DNA from: Streptomyces dysideae
GTDB taxonomy: Bacteria > Actinomycetota > Actinomycetes > Streptomycetales > Streptomycetaceae
DNA: 64,000 bases
Direction of reading: 5' to 3'
Assembly: GCF_001514305.1 (NCBI RefSeq)
Contig: NZ_KQ949080.1
Coordinates: 261,194-325,193, forward strand
The notes beneath the pieces were generated by a model. It was given only the letters and a program-made list of their open reading frames with translations, searched no databases and was not told the DNA's origin. The first letter of the stretch is position 1; every line of letters starts with the position of its first letter. A program made the translations under genes and the position numbers. Below are positions 54,211-63,707 of this stretch, in pieces.

Positions 54211-57200
54211 ATGACTTTCCTCTCCGATGAGTCCTGTCTGTACCAGCAGGTTGCCCTGCCGCCGCGAGACGAAGATCCCTCGCCCGGCCGGCATTGGGCG
54301 CGGGCGTACGTTGCCGAGGATGTCGCCCTCGTTCGGGTCGCCGGAGAGCACGACGCCTTGCGCGCCCAGTTCCTTGATCCGTTGCATGAAGGGTTCGTAG
54401 GAGGAGCGGCCGGCGCCTGCGGTGTTGCGGGCGACGATGAAGCGTATGCCGACGTCGCGGGCGAACGGGAGGAGTTCGGTGAGAGGGGCGAGGGGATTGC
54501 CGCTGGAGGTCGACACCAGGTCGTAGTCGTCGACGATCACGTAGATCGTCGGGCCGCTCCACCAGTTGCGTGCCCGCAGCTGGTCGGTGGTGACGTCGGA
54601 CGGGGGTGTGCGTCGGCGCATGAGGTCGGCCAGGGCCTGGACGTGGTGGTCCATGGCGTTGGACATGGGCACGTACTCGGCGAGGTGGGATGCCGGGGCC
54701 GCGTCCAGGAGGGAGCGGCGGTTGTCGATGACGAAGAGTTTGCAGGAGTCCCCGTCGTGCAGATCGGTGATCTGCTTAATGAGCAGGCGCAACAGGTTGG
54801 ACTTGCCGGACTCGCTTTCACCGAAGACAAGGAAGAACGGGTCCTGTTCGAAGTTGACGAAGACGGGTTCCAGGTTGTTCTCGTCGAGAGCGAAGGCGAC
54901 GCCACGGTCCGGCTCCGCAAGGGCGGCGGGCAGGTCGGCGAGCGGCACGTGGCGTGGCAGGAGGCGGACTACCGGCGCGCCGGGTGCTGTCCAGTGGCGG
55001 GCCCCGTCCCGGCTCATGGCGGCGGTCGCCTCGGAGAGGTCGTTGTCGGAGTGGATGCCGTCGATGCGGGGGACCGCTGCCATGAAGTGCAGTGCTTCCG
55101 GAGTGACGCCCCGGCCGGGCACCCCCGTCGGGACGTTTCCGGCCGCCTTGCGGTCCAGTTCGGAGTCCATGGGGTCGCCGAGCCGCAGTTCGAGGCGGTT
55201 CATCAGCAGGTCCTTGAGATTCGCACGGACCTCCATGGCGCGGGAGGCGGTGAGGATCAGGTGGATGCCGTAGCCGAGGCCTCGGGAGGCGATGTCGAGG
55301 ACGGCCGCTTCCAGGGCCTCGTACTCCGTGCGGAAGTTGCCCCAGCCGTCGATGGCCAGGAAGACGTCGCCCCAGGGCTGGTCCGCGACCGGGATGTCGC
55401 CGCGGGCCCGCAGCTTGCGGAAGGTGGCGATGGAGTCGATACCGGCGCTGCGGAAGTACTCCTCGCGGCGCGTCAGGATGCCGTACACCTCGGCGACCGT
55501 GCGGCGTACCCGCTCCGGGTCCAGGCGTGAGGCGACCCCGCCGACGTGGGGCAGCCCGGAGACGGCAGACATGCCGCCACCGCCGAAGTCCAGGCCGTAG
55601 AACTGGACTTCGTACGGGGTATGGGTCAGCGCGAACGCGGAGATGATCGTCCTCAGAAGTGTCGACTTGCCCGACTGCGGCCCGCCGACGATCTGCATGT
55701 GGCCTGCGGCACCGGAGAAGTCCCGGTACAGCGTGTCGCGCCGCTGTTCGAAGGGCTTGTCGACGACACCGAGTGGCACGATGAGGCGGCCCGCGCCCTC
55801 ATAGCCGGGCTGGGTCAGGCCGCGGCCCTGCTCCGCGGCGAGGCCGGGGAGCAGGGTGTCCAGCGACGGGGGGTTGTCCAGCGGGGGCAGCCACACCTGG
55901 TGTGCGGCCGGACCTTGTCCGGCGAGCCGCCGGACGATCACGTCGAGCACCGTGTCGGTCAGCGCATCGTCCCCGCCTGCCCGCGGGTCCGGCACCTGCG
56001 CCCGGGGATCGGACTGTGCGTACTGGACCGGCACGGGGGCCGCGGTGAAGGGCACGGGACGGCGGTCCACCGGCAGCTGACCGTCCCCTGCTGTGGCCCG
56101 GGCTGAGGCGGGGCGGTGCGCCCCCGAGACGTAGGCCGCCTTGAAGCGGGCCGTTTCGTCGGTGCCGTACTTCAGGTAGCCGGAGCCCGGGACGTTCGGC
56201 AGGTGGTACGCGTCTGGCACGCCGAGGGCGGCGCGCGATTCGGCCTCGGAGAACGTGCGCAGTCCGATGCGGTACGACAGGTAGGTCTCCAGACCGCGCA
56301 GGCGGCCCTCTTCGAGCCGCTGCGAGGCGAGCAGCAGGTGGACGCCCAGGGAGCGGCCGATGCGGCCGATCTGGACGAACATGTCGATGAAGTCCGGCTT
56401 GGCGGCGAGGAGTTCGCTGAACTCGTCGATGACCAGGACGAGGGACGGGATCGGCTCCAGGGCGCCGCCGGCCGAGCGGGCCTTCTCGTAGTCATGGATG
56501 TTGGCGAAGTTGCCCGCCTTGCGAAGCAGCTCCTGGCGTCGGTTGAGCTCGCCACGGATGGAGTCGCCCATGCGGTCCACGAGAGTCAGATCGTCCGCGA
56601 GGTTGGTGATCACCGCAGCGACATGCGGCAGATCCGCCATGCCGGCGAAGGTGGCACCGCCCTTGAAGTCCGCGAGGACGAAGTTCAGCGTCTCCGAGGA
56701 GTGGGTCACCGCGAGGCCCAGCACGAGGGTGCGCAGCAGCTCCGACTTGCCGGAGCCGGTGGCACCGACGCACAGGCCGTGCGGGCCCATGCCGTCCTGC
56801 GCGGCCTCCTTCAGGTCCAGCATCACCGGGGTGCCGTCCTCGCCGACACCGATCGGCACACGCAGGCGCTCGGTGCGCGAACGCGGGCGCCACGTGCGGC
56901 TGACATCCACGGATTCCGCGTCGTCCAGGTCGAGGAGATCGGTGAACTCCAGGTTGGCGAGCAGCGGTTCGTCCGAGTCGCCGCCGGACGCCATGTACAG
57001 CGGCGCGAGTTGGAGGGCGAGCGCCTCGGCGGCCTCGGGACTGAGGCGGTCGGGCGTGCCTTCATAGACGAGGCCGTCGGCGGACTCCAGGCGCAGCGAC
57101 TGGGGTTGCACCACGACCGAGAGGCCGCCGCGTGCCCCGGTGAGCCTGCCCGGCACGACCTCGACGATTGTGACTCCCTGAAGCCCTTCGGTCGCTGCAA

Positions 57201-58179
57201 GCGCCGACAGCGGCGACAGTGTCTCTTGGTCGAGCACGACGACGATGTGCGGCTGTTCCAGGAGGGGCTGGCCGCCGGCCTGGAACCGGGGCCGGCCTTC
57301 GAGCTGCTCCTTGAGCAGCAGTTCCAGGTCCTGCGCACTCGTGGTGATCAGACGGCGGCTGCCTGCTCCGTCGCTTCCGTCGGTCTGGACGTGGGGCAGC
57401 CACTTGGCCCACTCCCAGTGCGGGGCCGCGTCCTGCCCGGCCGCCACGGCGACGACCAGGTCGTCCGGTGAGTGCAGGGAGACCAGGGAGGCCACCATGG
57501 CGCGCGCCGACGCCCGGACGTGACTTTCGTCCCCGCTGAGGGTGAGGTGGTAGAAGGCCCGCAGCGAGATCGCCATGGGCAGGCCCTCGACCGTGCTGTG
57601 CGCATGAAGGAACTGCTTCATGGCCCCGGCGGTGAGCGGCTCCAGCTCGTCCACCGGAGCGGTCTCGGGCGCGACCAGCGCGGTGGCGAGCTGCTGGCTA
57701 CCGAGACCGATCCGCACCTGGCCGAAGTCGTCGTCGCTGATACGCCGCTCCCAGATACGACTGCCCTCGGCGACCAGAGCCCACAACTGTTCAGCAGATG
57801 GATGCAGATAGAACTGAGCGTCGCGCTGCAACCGCGCGGTACGCAGCACCGAACGACGGGTTTTGGCCAGGTATTTCAGGTAGTCCCGCCGCATGTCGGC
57901 GAGCTGTCCCTGGGTGCCCCGCCGGTAGCGGACCAGCATGGCAATGCCCATGGCGATCGTCGACGCGATCATCACCATGCCCATGATGCGCATGACCGGG
58001 TTCGGCGTCATGAAGAAGAAGACGACGGAACCGCCCATGCCCAGCATGGGCAGCAGCTGCATCAGTGCGCCCTCCTGTTGCCCTCTGGGCAACTCGGGTG
58101 GGGATTGCAACTGCACTGGATCGGCGGGCACCTCGGTGGGCAAGGCCCTCGGTGGCCGTTTGACGACGATCTGGCTCAA
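54205..58179 (-). CDS. eccC: Type VII secretion ATPase EccC
   Basis: A protein of about 1324 aa, the FtsK/SpoIIIE-like motor of the ESX/T7SS. I choose TTG 58179 (LSQIVVKRPPRALP) because it matches the usual N-terminus and has GAGGGGG about 10 nt upstream; a longer in-frame start exists at 58269. Two membrane helices lie near residues 40-90 (LGMGGSVVFFFMTPNPVMRI and the following segment). Three ATPase modules carry Walker A motifs VGATGSGKSELLRTLVLG, VGGPQSGKSTLLRTIIS and FGESESGKSNLLRLLIKQ. The substrate-binding function resides in the last modules. Transcribed divergently from eccD, whose start lies 254 nt away. Confidence 0.93.
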   Translation of the reverse strand: MSQIVVKRPPRALPTEVPADPVQLQSPPELPRGQQEGALMQLLPMLGMGGSVVFFFMTPNPVMRIMGMVMIASTIAMGIAMLVRYRRGTQGQLADMRRDYLKYLAKTRRSVLRTARLQRDAQFYLHPSAEQLWALVAEGSRIWERRISDDDFGQVRIGLGSQQLATALVAPETAPVDELEPLTAGAMKQFLHAHSTVEGLPMAISLRAFYHLTLSGDESHVRASARAMVASLVSLHSPDDLVVAVAAGQDAAPHWEWAKWLPHVQTDGSDGAGSRRLITTSAQDLELLLKEQLEGRPRFQAGGQPLLEQPHIVVVLDQETLSPLSALAATEGLQGVTIVEVVPGRLTGARGGLSVVVQPQSLRLESADGLVYEGTPDRLSPEAAEALALQLAPLYMASGGDSDEPLLANLEFTDLLDLDDAESVDVSRTWRPRSRTERLRVPIGVGEDGTPVMLDLKEAAQDGMGPHGLCVGATGSGKSELLRTLVLGLAVTHSSETLNFVLADFKGGATFAGMADLPHVAAVITNLADDLTLVDRMGDSIRGELNRRQELLRKAGNFANIHDYEKARSAGGALEPIPSLVLVIDEFSELLAAKPDFIDMFVQIGRIGRSLGVHLLLASQRLEEGRLRGLETYLSYRIGLRTFSEAESRAALGVPDAYHLPNVPGSGYLKYGTDETARFKAAYVSGAHRPASARATAGDGQLPVDRRPVPFTAAPVPVQYAQSDPRAQVPDPRAGGDDALTDTVLDVIVRRLAGQGPAAHQVWLPPLDNPPSLDTLLPGLAAEQGRGLTQPGYEGAGRLIVPLGVVDKPFEQRRDTLYRDFSGAAGHMQIVGGPQSGKSTLLRTIISAFALTHTPYEVQFYGLDFGGGGMSAVSGLPHVGGVASRLDPERVRRTVAEVYGILTRREEYFRSAGIDSIATFRKLRARGDIPVADQPWGDVFLAIDGWGNFRTEYEALEAAVLDIASRGLGYGIHLILTASRAMEVRANLKDLLMNRLELRLGDPMDSELDRKAAGNVPTGVPGRGVTPEALHFMAAVPRIDGIHSDNDLSEATAAMSRDGARHWTAPGAPVVRLLPRHVPLADLPAALAEPDRGVAFALDENNLEPVFVNFEQDPFFLVFGESESGKSNLLRLLIKQITDLHDGDSCKLFVIDNRRSLLDAAPASHLAEYVPMSNAMDHHVQALADLMRRRTPPSDVTTDQLRARNWWSGPTIYVIVDDYDLVSTSSGNPLAPLTELLPFARDVGIRFIVARNTAGAGRSSYEPFMQRIKELGAQGVVLSGDPNEGDILGNVRPRPMPAGRGIFVSRRQGNLLVQTGLIGEESHR

Positions 58180-58432
58180 AGCTGACCCGTCCCCCTCGCG
58201 GACTGAAGAGCCCTTGTCCGCACCCCCGTGGCGCCGACTCCATCCGGACCGGATCCTACTGGCGGGCACTGACTTTGCGGACGGTAGGGTGGCGCCACGC
58301 GTGTGCGCACCCGCGAATAATCAATGGATTCGCGGTCATTCACGGTAATTCGGAACCGGAATGCGAGCGGACACGCGAACGGGACAGGGGCGCGGCCCGC
58401 GAGTTGAGAAGCACCGGGAGGGGGAGAAGTAC

Positions 58433-59995
58433 GTGCCTGCGACAGTTCGAGCGGCGGGGAACACCGGCGGTCACCCGGGACCAGGGGGCCATCCGGGGCC
58501 GGGGCAGCATTGGGGACCCGGGATGCCGACCGCTCGCAGCACCGGCTTCCGCCGGATCATCGTGGCGGCACCCGACAGCCGTATCGATGTGGCGCTGCCC
58601 GATGACATTCCGCTCGCGCACCTCTTCCCGGAGATCCTGCGCCTGTCCGGGCAGAGTCCGGCGCCTGGCGCCCCGGTCGGGTATCACCTGGTGCGCCGTG
58701 ACGGGACGGTGCTGGACGACGCGCGCTCACTCGCCGCACAGCGCATCGCCGATGGCGACTTTCTCCTGCTGCGCCCCTTCGCCGACTCGCTGCCGCCCGC
58801 GGTGTTCGACGACGTCTCGCACGCCACCGCCAGCGCCGTCACCCGCGACCGCGCCCTGTGGAACGACGAACTCCTGCGCACCGCAGGCCTCTTCGGCGGC
58901 TCGGTGCTGCTGATGCTGCTCGCCTTCGTGGCCTGGAGCTCCGACGTCCGCCACGACATGCACGGGCTCGCGGGCGTCGTGGCCGCCGTCTCGGGCGTGG
59001 TGCTCCTGGCGATCGCCGCCGTACGGGCCCGGGTGTACGGCGACCGCGGTTCGTCGGTGGCCTTCGGTATCGGCGCCCTGGCGAACCTGGGAATCGCGGG
59101 CAGCGGACTGGTTGCGCTGCCGGCCGGAGAGGGCATCGGCAGGCTGCAGTTCCTGCTCGCCTGCACCGCCGTGCTGGTGGGCTCGGTCTTGCTGGTGATC
59201 CTCACGCCGAGCGGCGACGGCCCCTTCGTCGCCTTCGTCTTCGCTTCGGCCGTCGGCATGCTGCTGACGTTCGTGTCGATCCTCACCGACATGAGGCCGG
59301 CCGAGACCGCGGCGGTCTGCTCTCCGCTCGCCCTGGGCTCCCTCGCTTTCCTGCCGGGCCTCGCCACGCGTTTCGCTCGCCTTCCCATCGGCTTCGACCC
59401 GCCGCGCACCGCGGTCGGCGGCGGCTACGGCGATGCTGATGACGATGGTGATGGCGCCGGGTCGTCCGCCGCGGTAGACGCCGAGCGCATCGCCGCTCAG
59501 GCGCGGCGCGGCCACGAGCTGCTGCTCGGCCTGGTCGGCGGTTGTGCGCTGGTCGCGACGGGGGCGGCCGCGGTACTCGGGTTCTCCGACGACGTATGGG
59601 CTCAACTGCTCGCGCTCGCCACGGGGCTGGCCCTGCTGATGCGCGCCCATCTGTTCCGCCACACCGTCCAGGTGGCCTGCACGCTGACCGCTGGGCTTGC
59701 CGCGCTGGTCTTCCTGGGACTCGGCCTCTCCCTCAACCCGCCCGGGTGGATGGTCCTTGAGGCGCTGCGGGGAGACGGCTCGGCGCTCAACATCAGGCTG
59801 GTCTGGCTGTCGGTCGCGGTGGCCGTCGTCGCCGGGGCGCTCGCCGCGATCGCGCTGGTTGTGCCGAGCAAGGGGGTCACCCCGTTCTGGGGCCGATTCC
59901 TGGAGATCGCCGAGAGCTTCGTACTGCTGACGCTGCTGCCGCTGTGTCTTGCGGTGTTCGGGGCATACCACCAGATGCGTTCGCTCTCGTCGTGA
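58433..59995 (+). CDS. eccD: Type VII secretion membrane protein EccD
   Basis: A protein of about 520 aa. GTG 58433 is chosen for its GGGAGGGGGAG ribosome-binding site; a longer frame begins at 58361. The N-terminal ubiquitin-like domain (about residues 40-125) includes RRIIVAAPDSRIDVALPDD and GYHLVRRDGTVLDD. After residue 145 come about eleven hydrophobic helices, as in the EccD pore subunit, for example FGGSVLLMLLAFVAWSS and SFVLLTLLPLCLAVFGAYHQ. The membrane pore subunit of ESX. Followed after 54 nt by eccB. Confidence 0.93.
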   Translation: MPATVRAAGNTGGHPGPGGHPGPGQHWGPGMPTARSTGFRRIIVAAPDSRIDVALPDDIPLAHLFPEILRLSGQSPAPGAPVGYHLVRRDGTVLDDARSLAAQRIADGDFLLLRPFADSLPPAVFDDVSHATASAVTRDRALWNDELLRTAGLFGGSVLLMLLAFVAWSSDVRHDMHGLAGVVAAVSGVVLLAIAAVRARVYGDRGSSVAFGIGALANLGIAGSGLVALPAGEGIGRLQFLLACTAVLVGSVLLVILTPSGDGPFVAFVFASAVGMLLTFVSILTDMRPAETAAVCSPLALGSLAFLPGLATRFARLPIGFDPPRTAVGGGYGDADDDGDGAGSSAAVDAERIAAQARRGHELLLGLVGGCALVATGAAAVLGFSDDVWAQLLALATGLALLMRAHLFRHTVQVACTLTAGLAALVFLGLGLSLNPPGWMVLEALRGDGSALNIRLVWLSVAVAVVAGALAAIALVVPSKGVTPFWGRFLEIAESFVLLTLLPLCLAVFGAYHQMRSLSS

Positions 59996-60049
59996 TCAGC
60001 TCCTCGTACCAGACCAGATCAATCAGCGGGGGAAAGAGGCAGCGGAACG

Positions 60050-61597
60050 ATGGCATCACGGCGGGATGAGCTCAACGCCTACACCTTCGCGCGTCGGCGC
60101 CTGGTCGGGCAGTTCCTGCAGCCCAACCCGAACGGCACGGAGGAGGGGTGGCCACGCCCCCTGCGCGCGGTCGTGCCGGGAGCGATCGTCACCGCGGTCC
60201 TGCTCGCGGGCTTCGGGGCTTGGGGCATGTTCAAGCCCGCCGCGCCACAGGGCTGGGACAAGGCCGGGGAGAACATCATCATCTCCAGCAAGTCGACCAC
60301 CCGGTACGTGATCCTCAAGACCGACGGCAAGACACAGCTGCACCCCGTGCTGAACATGTCCTCGGCGAAGCTGCTACTGACGCCGGACAAGGGCAAGGTC
60401 ATCAACGTCGACGAGTCGGTGCTCGACAACGGCAAGATCCCGCATGGTCCCACGCTCGGCATCCCTTATGCCCCCGACCGTCTGCCCGACGCCGACGAAG
60501 CCGGATCGAAGAAGCGCTGGGCGGTCTGCGAGCGACCCGGTGAAGGCGGCCGGGCCATCCAGAAGGCCGCGTTCATCCTCGCCCAGCGCGACATGGACCG
60601 GACCGAAGGCAAGGAGCGTCTGCGCGGCGGCGAGCTGATGTACGTGGAAGGCCCTGGTCCGGACCGCACCCGCTACGTCGTCGACGCCGAGGGAACGGCG
60701 TACCCCGTCCAGAACGAGGAACTGCTGCTGCGCCAGGTCGTCGGCGAGGGCCGCACGCCTCAGCGGGTGTCCGCCGGCTGGCTGAGGACCCTGCACGAGG
60801 GCGACACCATCACCTTCCCAAAGATCCTGGACGCCCCCGGCGCCGACGCCGGGATCCAGGGCCAGCTGCCGACCGCGGCGAACAAGGTCGGCACGGTCCT
60901 TGAAGCAACGTCCGGTACCAGGATCCAGAAGTACGTCGTCCTACGTGGACGGGTCGCGCCGGTCTCCGACTTCATGGCAAAGCTCCTGCTCAGCAGCAAG
61001 GACCTGATCAGTCTCGGGCAGGCAGGCCGAGCCATGCCCGTCAGCCCTGGCAGCTTCACGCCCGGGACACCCTTTGGTGCGGAGAAGACCTGGCCCCAGC
61101 AGGAGCCGAAGCCGGTCAACTCGCCGAGCACCGACGAGAGCGGCCGCAACACGGTATGCAACGTCCTGCGCGACGTGGACGAGGAGAAGCAGGGCGCCAC
61201 GACCCTCAGCACCTGGGCGGGCAAGGACTTTCCCGCCCCGCTTCCCACCGGTTCGAGCAGCGCGTACGTCACACCAGGCTCGGGCCAGTTCTTCCGCCAG
61301 TTCACGGGATCGTCGACCCGCTCCGGCTTCTTCTTCCTGGTCACCGACACCGGCCTGCGCTACGCCATGCAGTCCAACGGCGACAGCGAGACGGACGACG
61401 CAGGCATCGGCTCCTCGGGCTCGGCCGCCGAGAAACGGGAGCAGCGGGAGGCGGCGCTGCAGGAGGCGCAGCAGGCGCAGAACCGCCTCGGCTACAAGGA
61501 CGTGACACCGGCCCCGATCCCGGCCGCCTGGTCCGCGTTCCTGCCGACGGGACCGCGCCTGTCGACGGGCGCGGCACGACAGCCGCAGGGCTCGTGA
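60050..61597 (+). CDS. eccB: Type VII secretion protein EccB
   Basis: A 515-aa bitopic ESX core protein. A short cytoplasmic N-terminus (MASRRDELNAYTFARRRLVG) and one membrane helix (AVVPGAIVTAVLLAGFGAWG, about residues 42-62) precede a large extracytoplasmic domain made of the repeats typical of EccB (DKAGENIIISSKSTTRYVIL, LRGGELMYVEGPGPDRTRYV). The C-terminus is charged and helical. Interacts with EccC and EccD and is placed 16 nt before mycP. Start ATG 60050 with GGAACG upstream. Confidence 0.93.
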   Translation: MASRRDELNAYTFARRRLVGQFLQPNPNGTEEGWPRPLRAVVPGAIVTAVLLAGFGAWGMFKPAAPQGWDKAGENIIISSKSTTRYVILKTDGKTQLHPVLNMSSAKLLLTPDKGKVINVDESVLDNGKIPHGPTLGIPYAPDRLPDADEAGSKKRWAVCERPGEGGRAIQKAAFILAQRDMDRTEGKERLRGGELMYVEGPGPDRTRYVVDAEGTAYPVQNEELLLRQVVGEGRTPQRVSAGWLRTLHEGDTITFPKILDAPGADAGIQGQLPTAANKVGTVLEATSGTRIQKYVVLRGRVAPVSDFMAKLLLSSKDLISLGQAGRAMPVSPGSFTPGTPFGAEKTWPQQEPKPVNSPSTDESGRNTVCNVLRDVDEEKQGATTLSTWAGKDFPAPLPTGSSSAYVTPGSGQFFRQFTGSSTRSGFFFLVTDTGLRYAMQSNGDSETDDAGIGSSGSAAEKREQREAALQEAQQAQNRLGYKDVTPAPIPAAWSAFLPTGPRLSTGAARQPQGS

Positions 61598-61613
61598 GCG
61601 GGCAGGCCGAGTA

Positions 61614-62903
61614 ATGCATACCCATCGTCGTTGGCCCCACTTGCGCCACATTTGCCTCCTCGCCGGAACGGCCGCTGCCGCCGTCACGTTCGTCGGGATA
61701 CCTCTGGCTCCCACGGCCGCCGCAGCCGTCTCCGCTGCCAGTGCGGCCGATCAGTGCACCTTCCCCGGCAAGACGTACGAGGGCCGCCCCTGGGCGCTGC
61801 AGCGGGTCATGCTGGACGAGCTGTGGAAGCAGTCCACGGGTGAGGGTGTGCGCGTCGCGGTCATCGACACGGGTGTGGACGTCAAGAACCGCCAACTCGC
61901 CCCGGCGGTGGATACCAAGAGCGGCGCCAACTACCTGCCGCCGAACCTCAAGGACGACAACGGCAACAAGATCGAGCGGGGCCGCGAGGACGGCACCACC
62001 GATGTGGTGGGCCACGGCACGAAGGTCGCCGGAATCATCGCCGCCAGGCCGGCTAAGGGCACGGGCTTCGTCGGCCTCGCCCCCGAGGCGACGATCATCC
62101 CGATCCAGCAGAACGACGCCGAGGGACACGGCGACACCGACACCCTGGCCGATGCCATCGACTACGCCGCCAACGAGGCCAGGGCCGACGTCATCAATAT
62201 CTCCCAGGACACGGTCAACCCGATCAACTCCACCTCCACACTGAAAGGAGCCGTGGACAACGCCCTGGCCAAGAACATCGTCATCGTCGCCTCGGCGGGC
62301 AACGACGGCCTCGACGGCAACGCAAAGGAGACCTACCCAGCCTCGTACGACGGTGTCCTAGCGGTCGCCGCCTCCGACCGCAACAACGAACGCGCGGCCT
62401 TCTCCCAGTCCGGCGAGTTCGTCGACGTCGCCGCCCCCGGCGTTGACATGATCTCCACCGTCCCCGGCGGGGGGCACTGCGCCGACAACGGCACGAGCTT
62501 CTCCGCCCCCTACGTCGCCGGGGTCGCCGCTCTCATCAAAGCCAAACACCGTGACTGGACGCAGGAACAGATCACCGCCCAGATCATGCAGACCGCGGAA
62601 CGCTCCATCCTCGGCCACGACCGCTTGGTCGGCTGGGGCGTCGTCGACCCCGTACGCGCCCTCACGGAGGACGACAAACCGATCGAGCAGCCGGTGCCGA
62701 GCAACGAAGGCGCCTGGCAGGCCGAGGCCCCCACCGTGGCCCAGCTCCCGCTCGGCGAAACCCCGCAGGAACGGGCCGTCCGCTTGGGAACCTATGCGGT
62801 GGTGGGCAGCCTGGTGCTGGTGGCAGTCATCGCAGGCGGGGCGGTGGCGATGCGAGACGGCCGAAGGAGGGCCGGGGGCTCGCGAGGCGCTAGGAACTTC
62901 TGA
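61614..62903 (+). CDS. mycP: Type VII secretion mycosin protease MycP
   Basis: A 429-aa subtilisin-type serine protease. A signal peptide covers about residues 1-42 (HICLLAGTAAAAVTFVGIPL). Catalytic Asp is in VAVIDTGVD (near 85), His in VGHGTKVAGIIA (near 132) and Ser in GTSFSAPYVAGVAAL (near 300). One C-terminal membrane anchor lies near residues 390-415 (TYAVVGSLVLVAVIAGGAVA). Mycosins stabilise the T7SS channel and process substrates outside the membrane. All three catalytic residues are present. Confidence 0.94.
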   Translation: MHTHRRWPHLRHICLLAGTAAAAVTFVGIPLAPTAAAAVSAASAADQCTFPGKTYEGRPWALQRVMLDELWKQSTGEGVRVAVIDTGVDVKNRQLAPAVDTKSGANYLPPNLKDDNGNKIERGREDGTTDVVGHGTKVAGIIAARPAKGTGFVGLAPEATIIPIQQNDAEGHGDTDTLADAIDYAANEARADVINISQDTVNPINSTSTLKGAVDNALAKNIVIVASAGNDGLDGNAKETYPASYDGVLAVAASDRNNERAAFSQSGEFVDVAAPGVDMISTVPGGGHCADNGTSFSAPYVAGVAALIKAKHRDWTQEQITAQIMQTAERSILGHDRLVGWGVVDPVRALTEDDKPIEQPVPSNEGAWQAEAPTVAQLPLGETPQERAVRLGTYAVVGSLVLVAVIAGGAVAMRDGRRRAGGSRGARNF

Positions 62904-62952
62904 GCCGTCAGATGCCAGTGGCCGAAGGGTCAGTAGGTAGCCGAGAAGGCTG

Positions 62953-62981
62953 TTGGCCCTGTCACTGGTGGTGGCTAGAGT
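62953..62981 (+). promoter_or_regulatory. Predicted promoter before the esx genes
   Basis: TTGGCC (62953-62958), a 17-nt spacer and TAGAGT (62976-62981). It lies in a 375-nt gap upstream of the first WXG100 gene; if used, the mRNA leader would be about 290 nt and has no clear gene in it. Confidence 0.45.
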
Positions 62982-63278
62982 GATACGCATGCAATCGGTT
63001 GACGTTCGCGTCACCGCGATCGCAATGACCTGCGGTTGTAGCAAACGGGGGAAACGGGGAGGGGTGAGCGCGCGAAGCGCCACAAGACCGCAGCGGTCCA
63101 TGAGCAGCCGAATTCTCAGCCGGCAAGAGACACGAACGTCTCACCGGCTACCTGGCGCGGATCGCAACGGGGAAGCACCAGACGCTGCTGTTCACGACGC
63201 AGCCTCTCCAAGCCTGGCCCGAGCTTCACACCACATCGAAATCGTCGGGCCCACCACAGCACCCGAAAGGAACAGCAG

Positions 63279-63647
63279 ATGGCAGGAACCCAGAAGGTCA
63301 CAGACGACGTACTGCGGCAGTTTGAGCAGGAGCTCAATGAACGCTTCGGGTCGGTGAAGCAGCAGCTCCAGCAGCTGCACGCCGTGATCGACGGTGTGGA
63401 AGGCAAGTGGCAGGGGCAGGGTGCCGTGTCCTTCGACCGGAAGCAGACGGAGATCAACGAGCGCATGGCCAACATCGGCAACCTGCTCGTCCGCTTCCAG
63501 AACGCCGTCAACGACAACCGACGCATCGCCGGCAGCACGGACGAAGAGGTCTACCAGGCTCTCCAGGGTATCGACGCCGGTTCCGGCTCGGCGGGCAGCG
63601 CGTCGGCCGCCCCGGCTGGCAAGTCCTCGGCCTTCTCAGGCATGTGA
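63279..63647 (+). CDS. WXG100-family ESX substrate (EsxA-like)
   Basis: A 122-aa WXG100 protein. Two helices flank the motif KWQGQG (W-x-G) at about residue 43; the N-terminal helix is VLRQFEQELNERFGSVKQQL. The tail is Ser/Gly/Ala-rich (GSGSAGSASAAPAGK). GTAAAGGA-type box (aaaggaac) lies about 9 nt before ATG 63279. Such proteins leave through the T7SS as a heterodimer, very probably with the next gene. Confidence 0.93.
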   Translation: MAGTQKVTDDVLRQFEQELNERFGSVKQQLQQLHAVIDGVEGKWQGQGAVSFDRKQTEINERMANIGNLLVRFQNAVNDNRRIAGSTDEEVYQALQGIDAGSGSAGSASAAPAGKSSAFSGM

Positions 63648-63707
63648 CTCTCGCCCGCTTGCAGTAAGTCCTCAACACAGCAGACACGGAAGGCAGTTGC
63701 AGGAGTC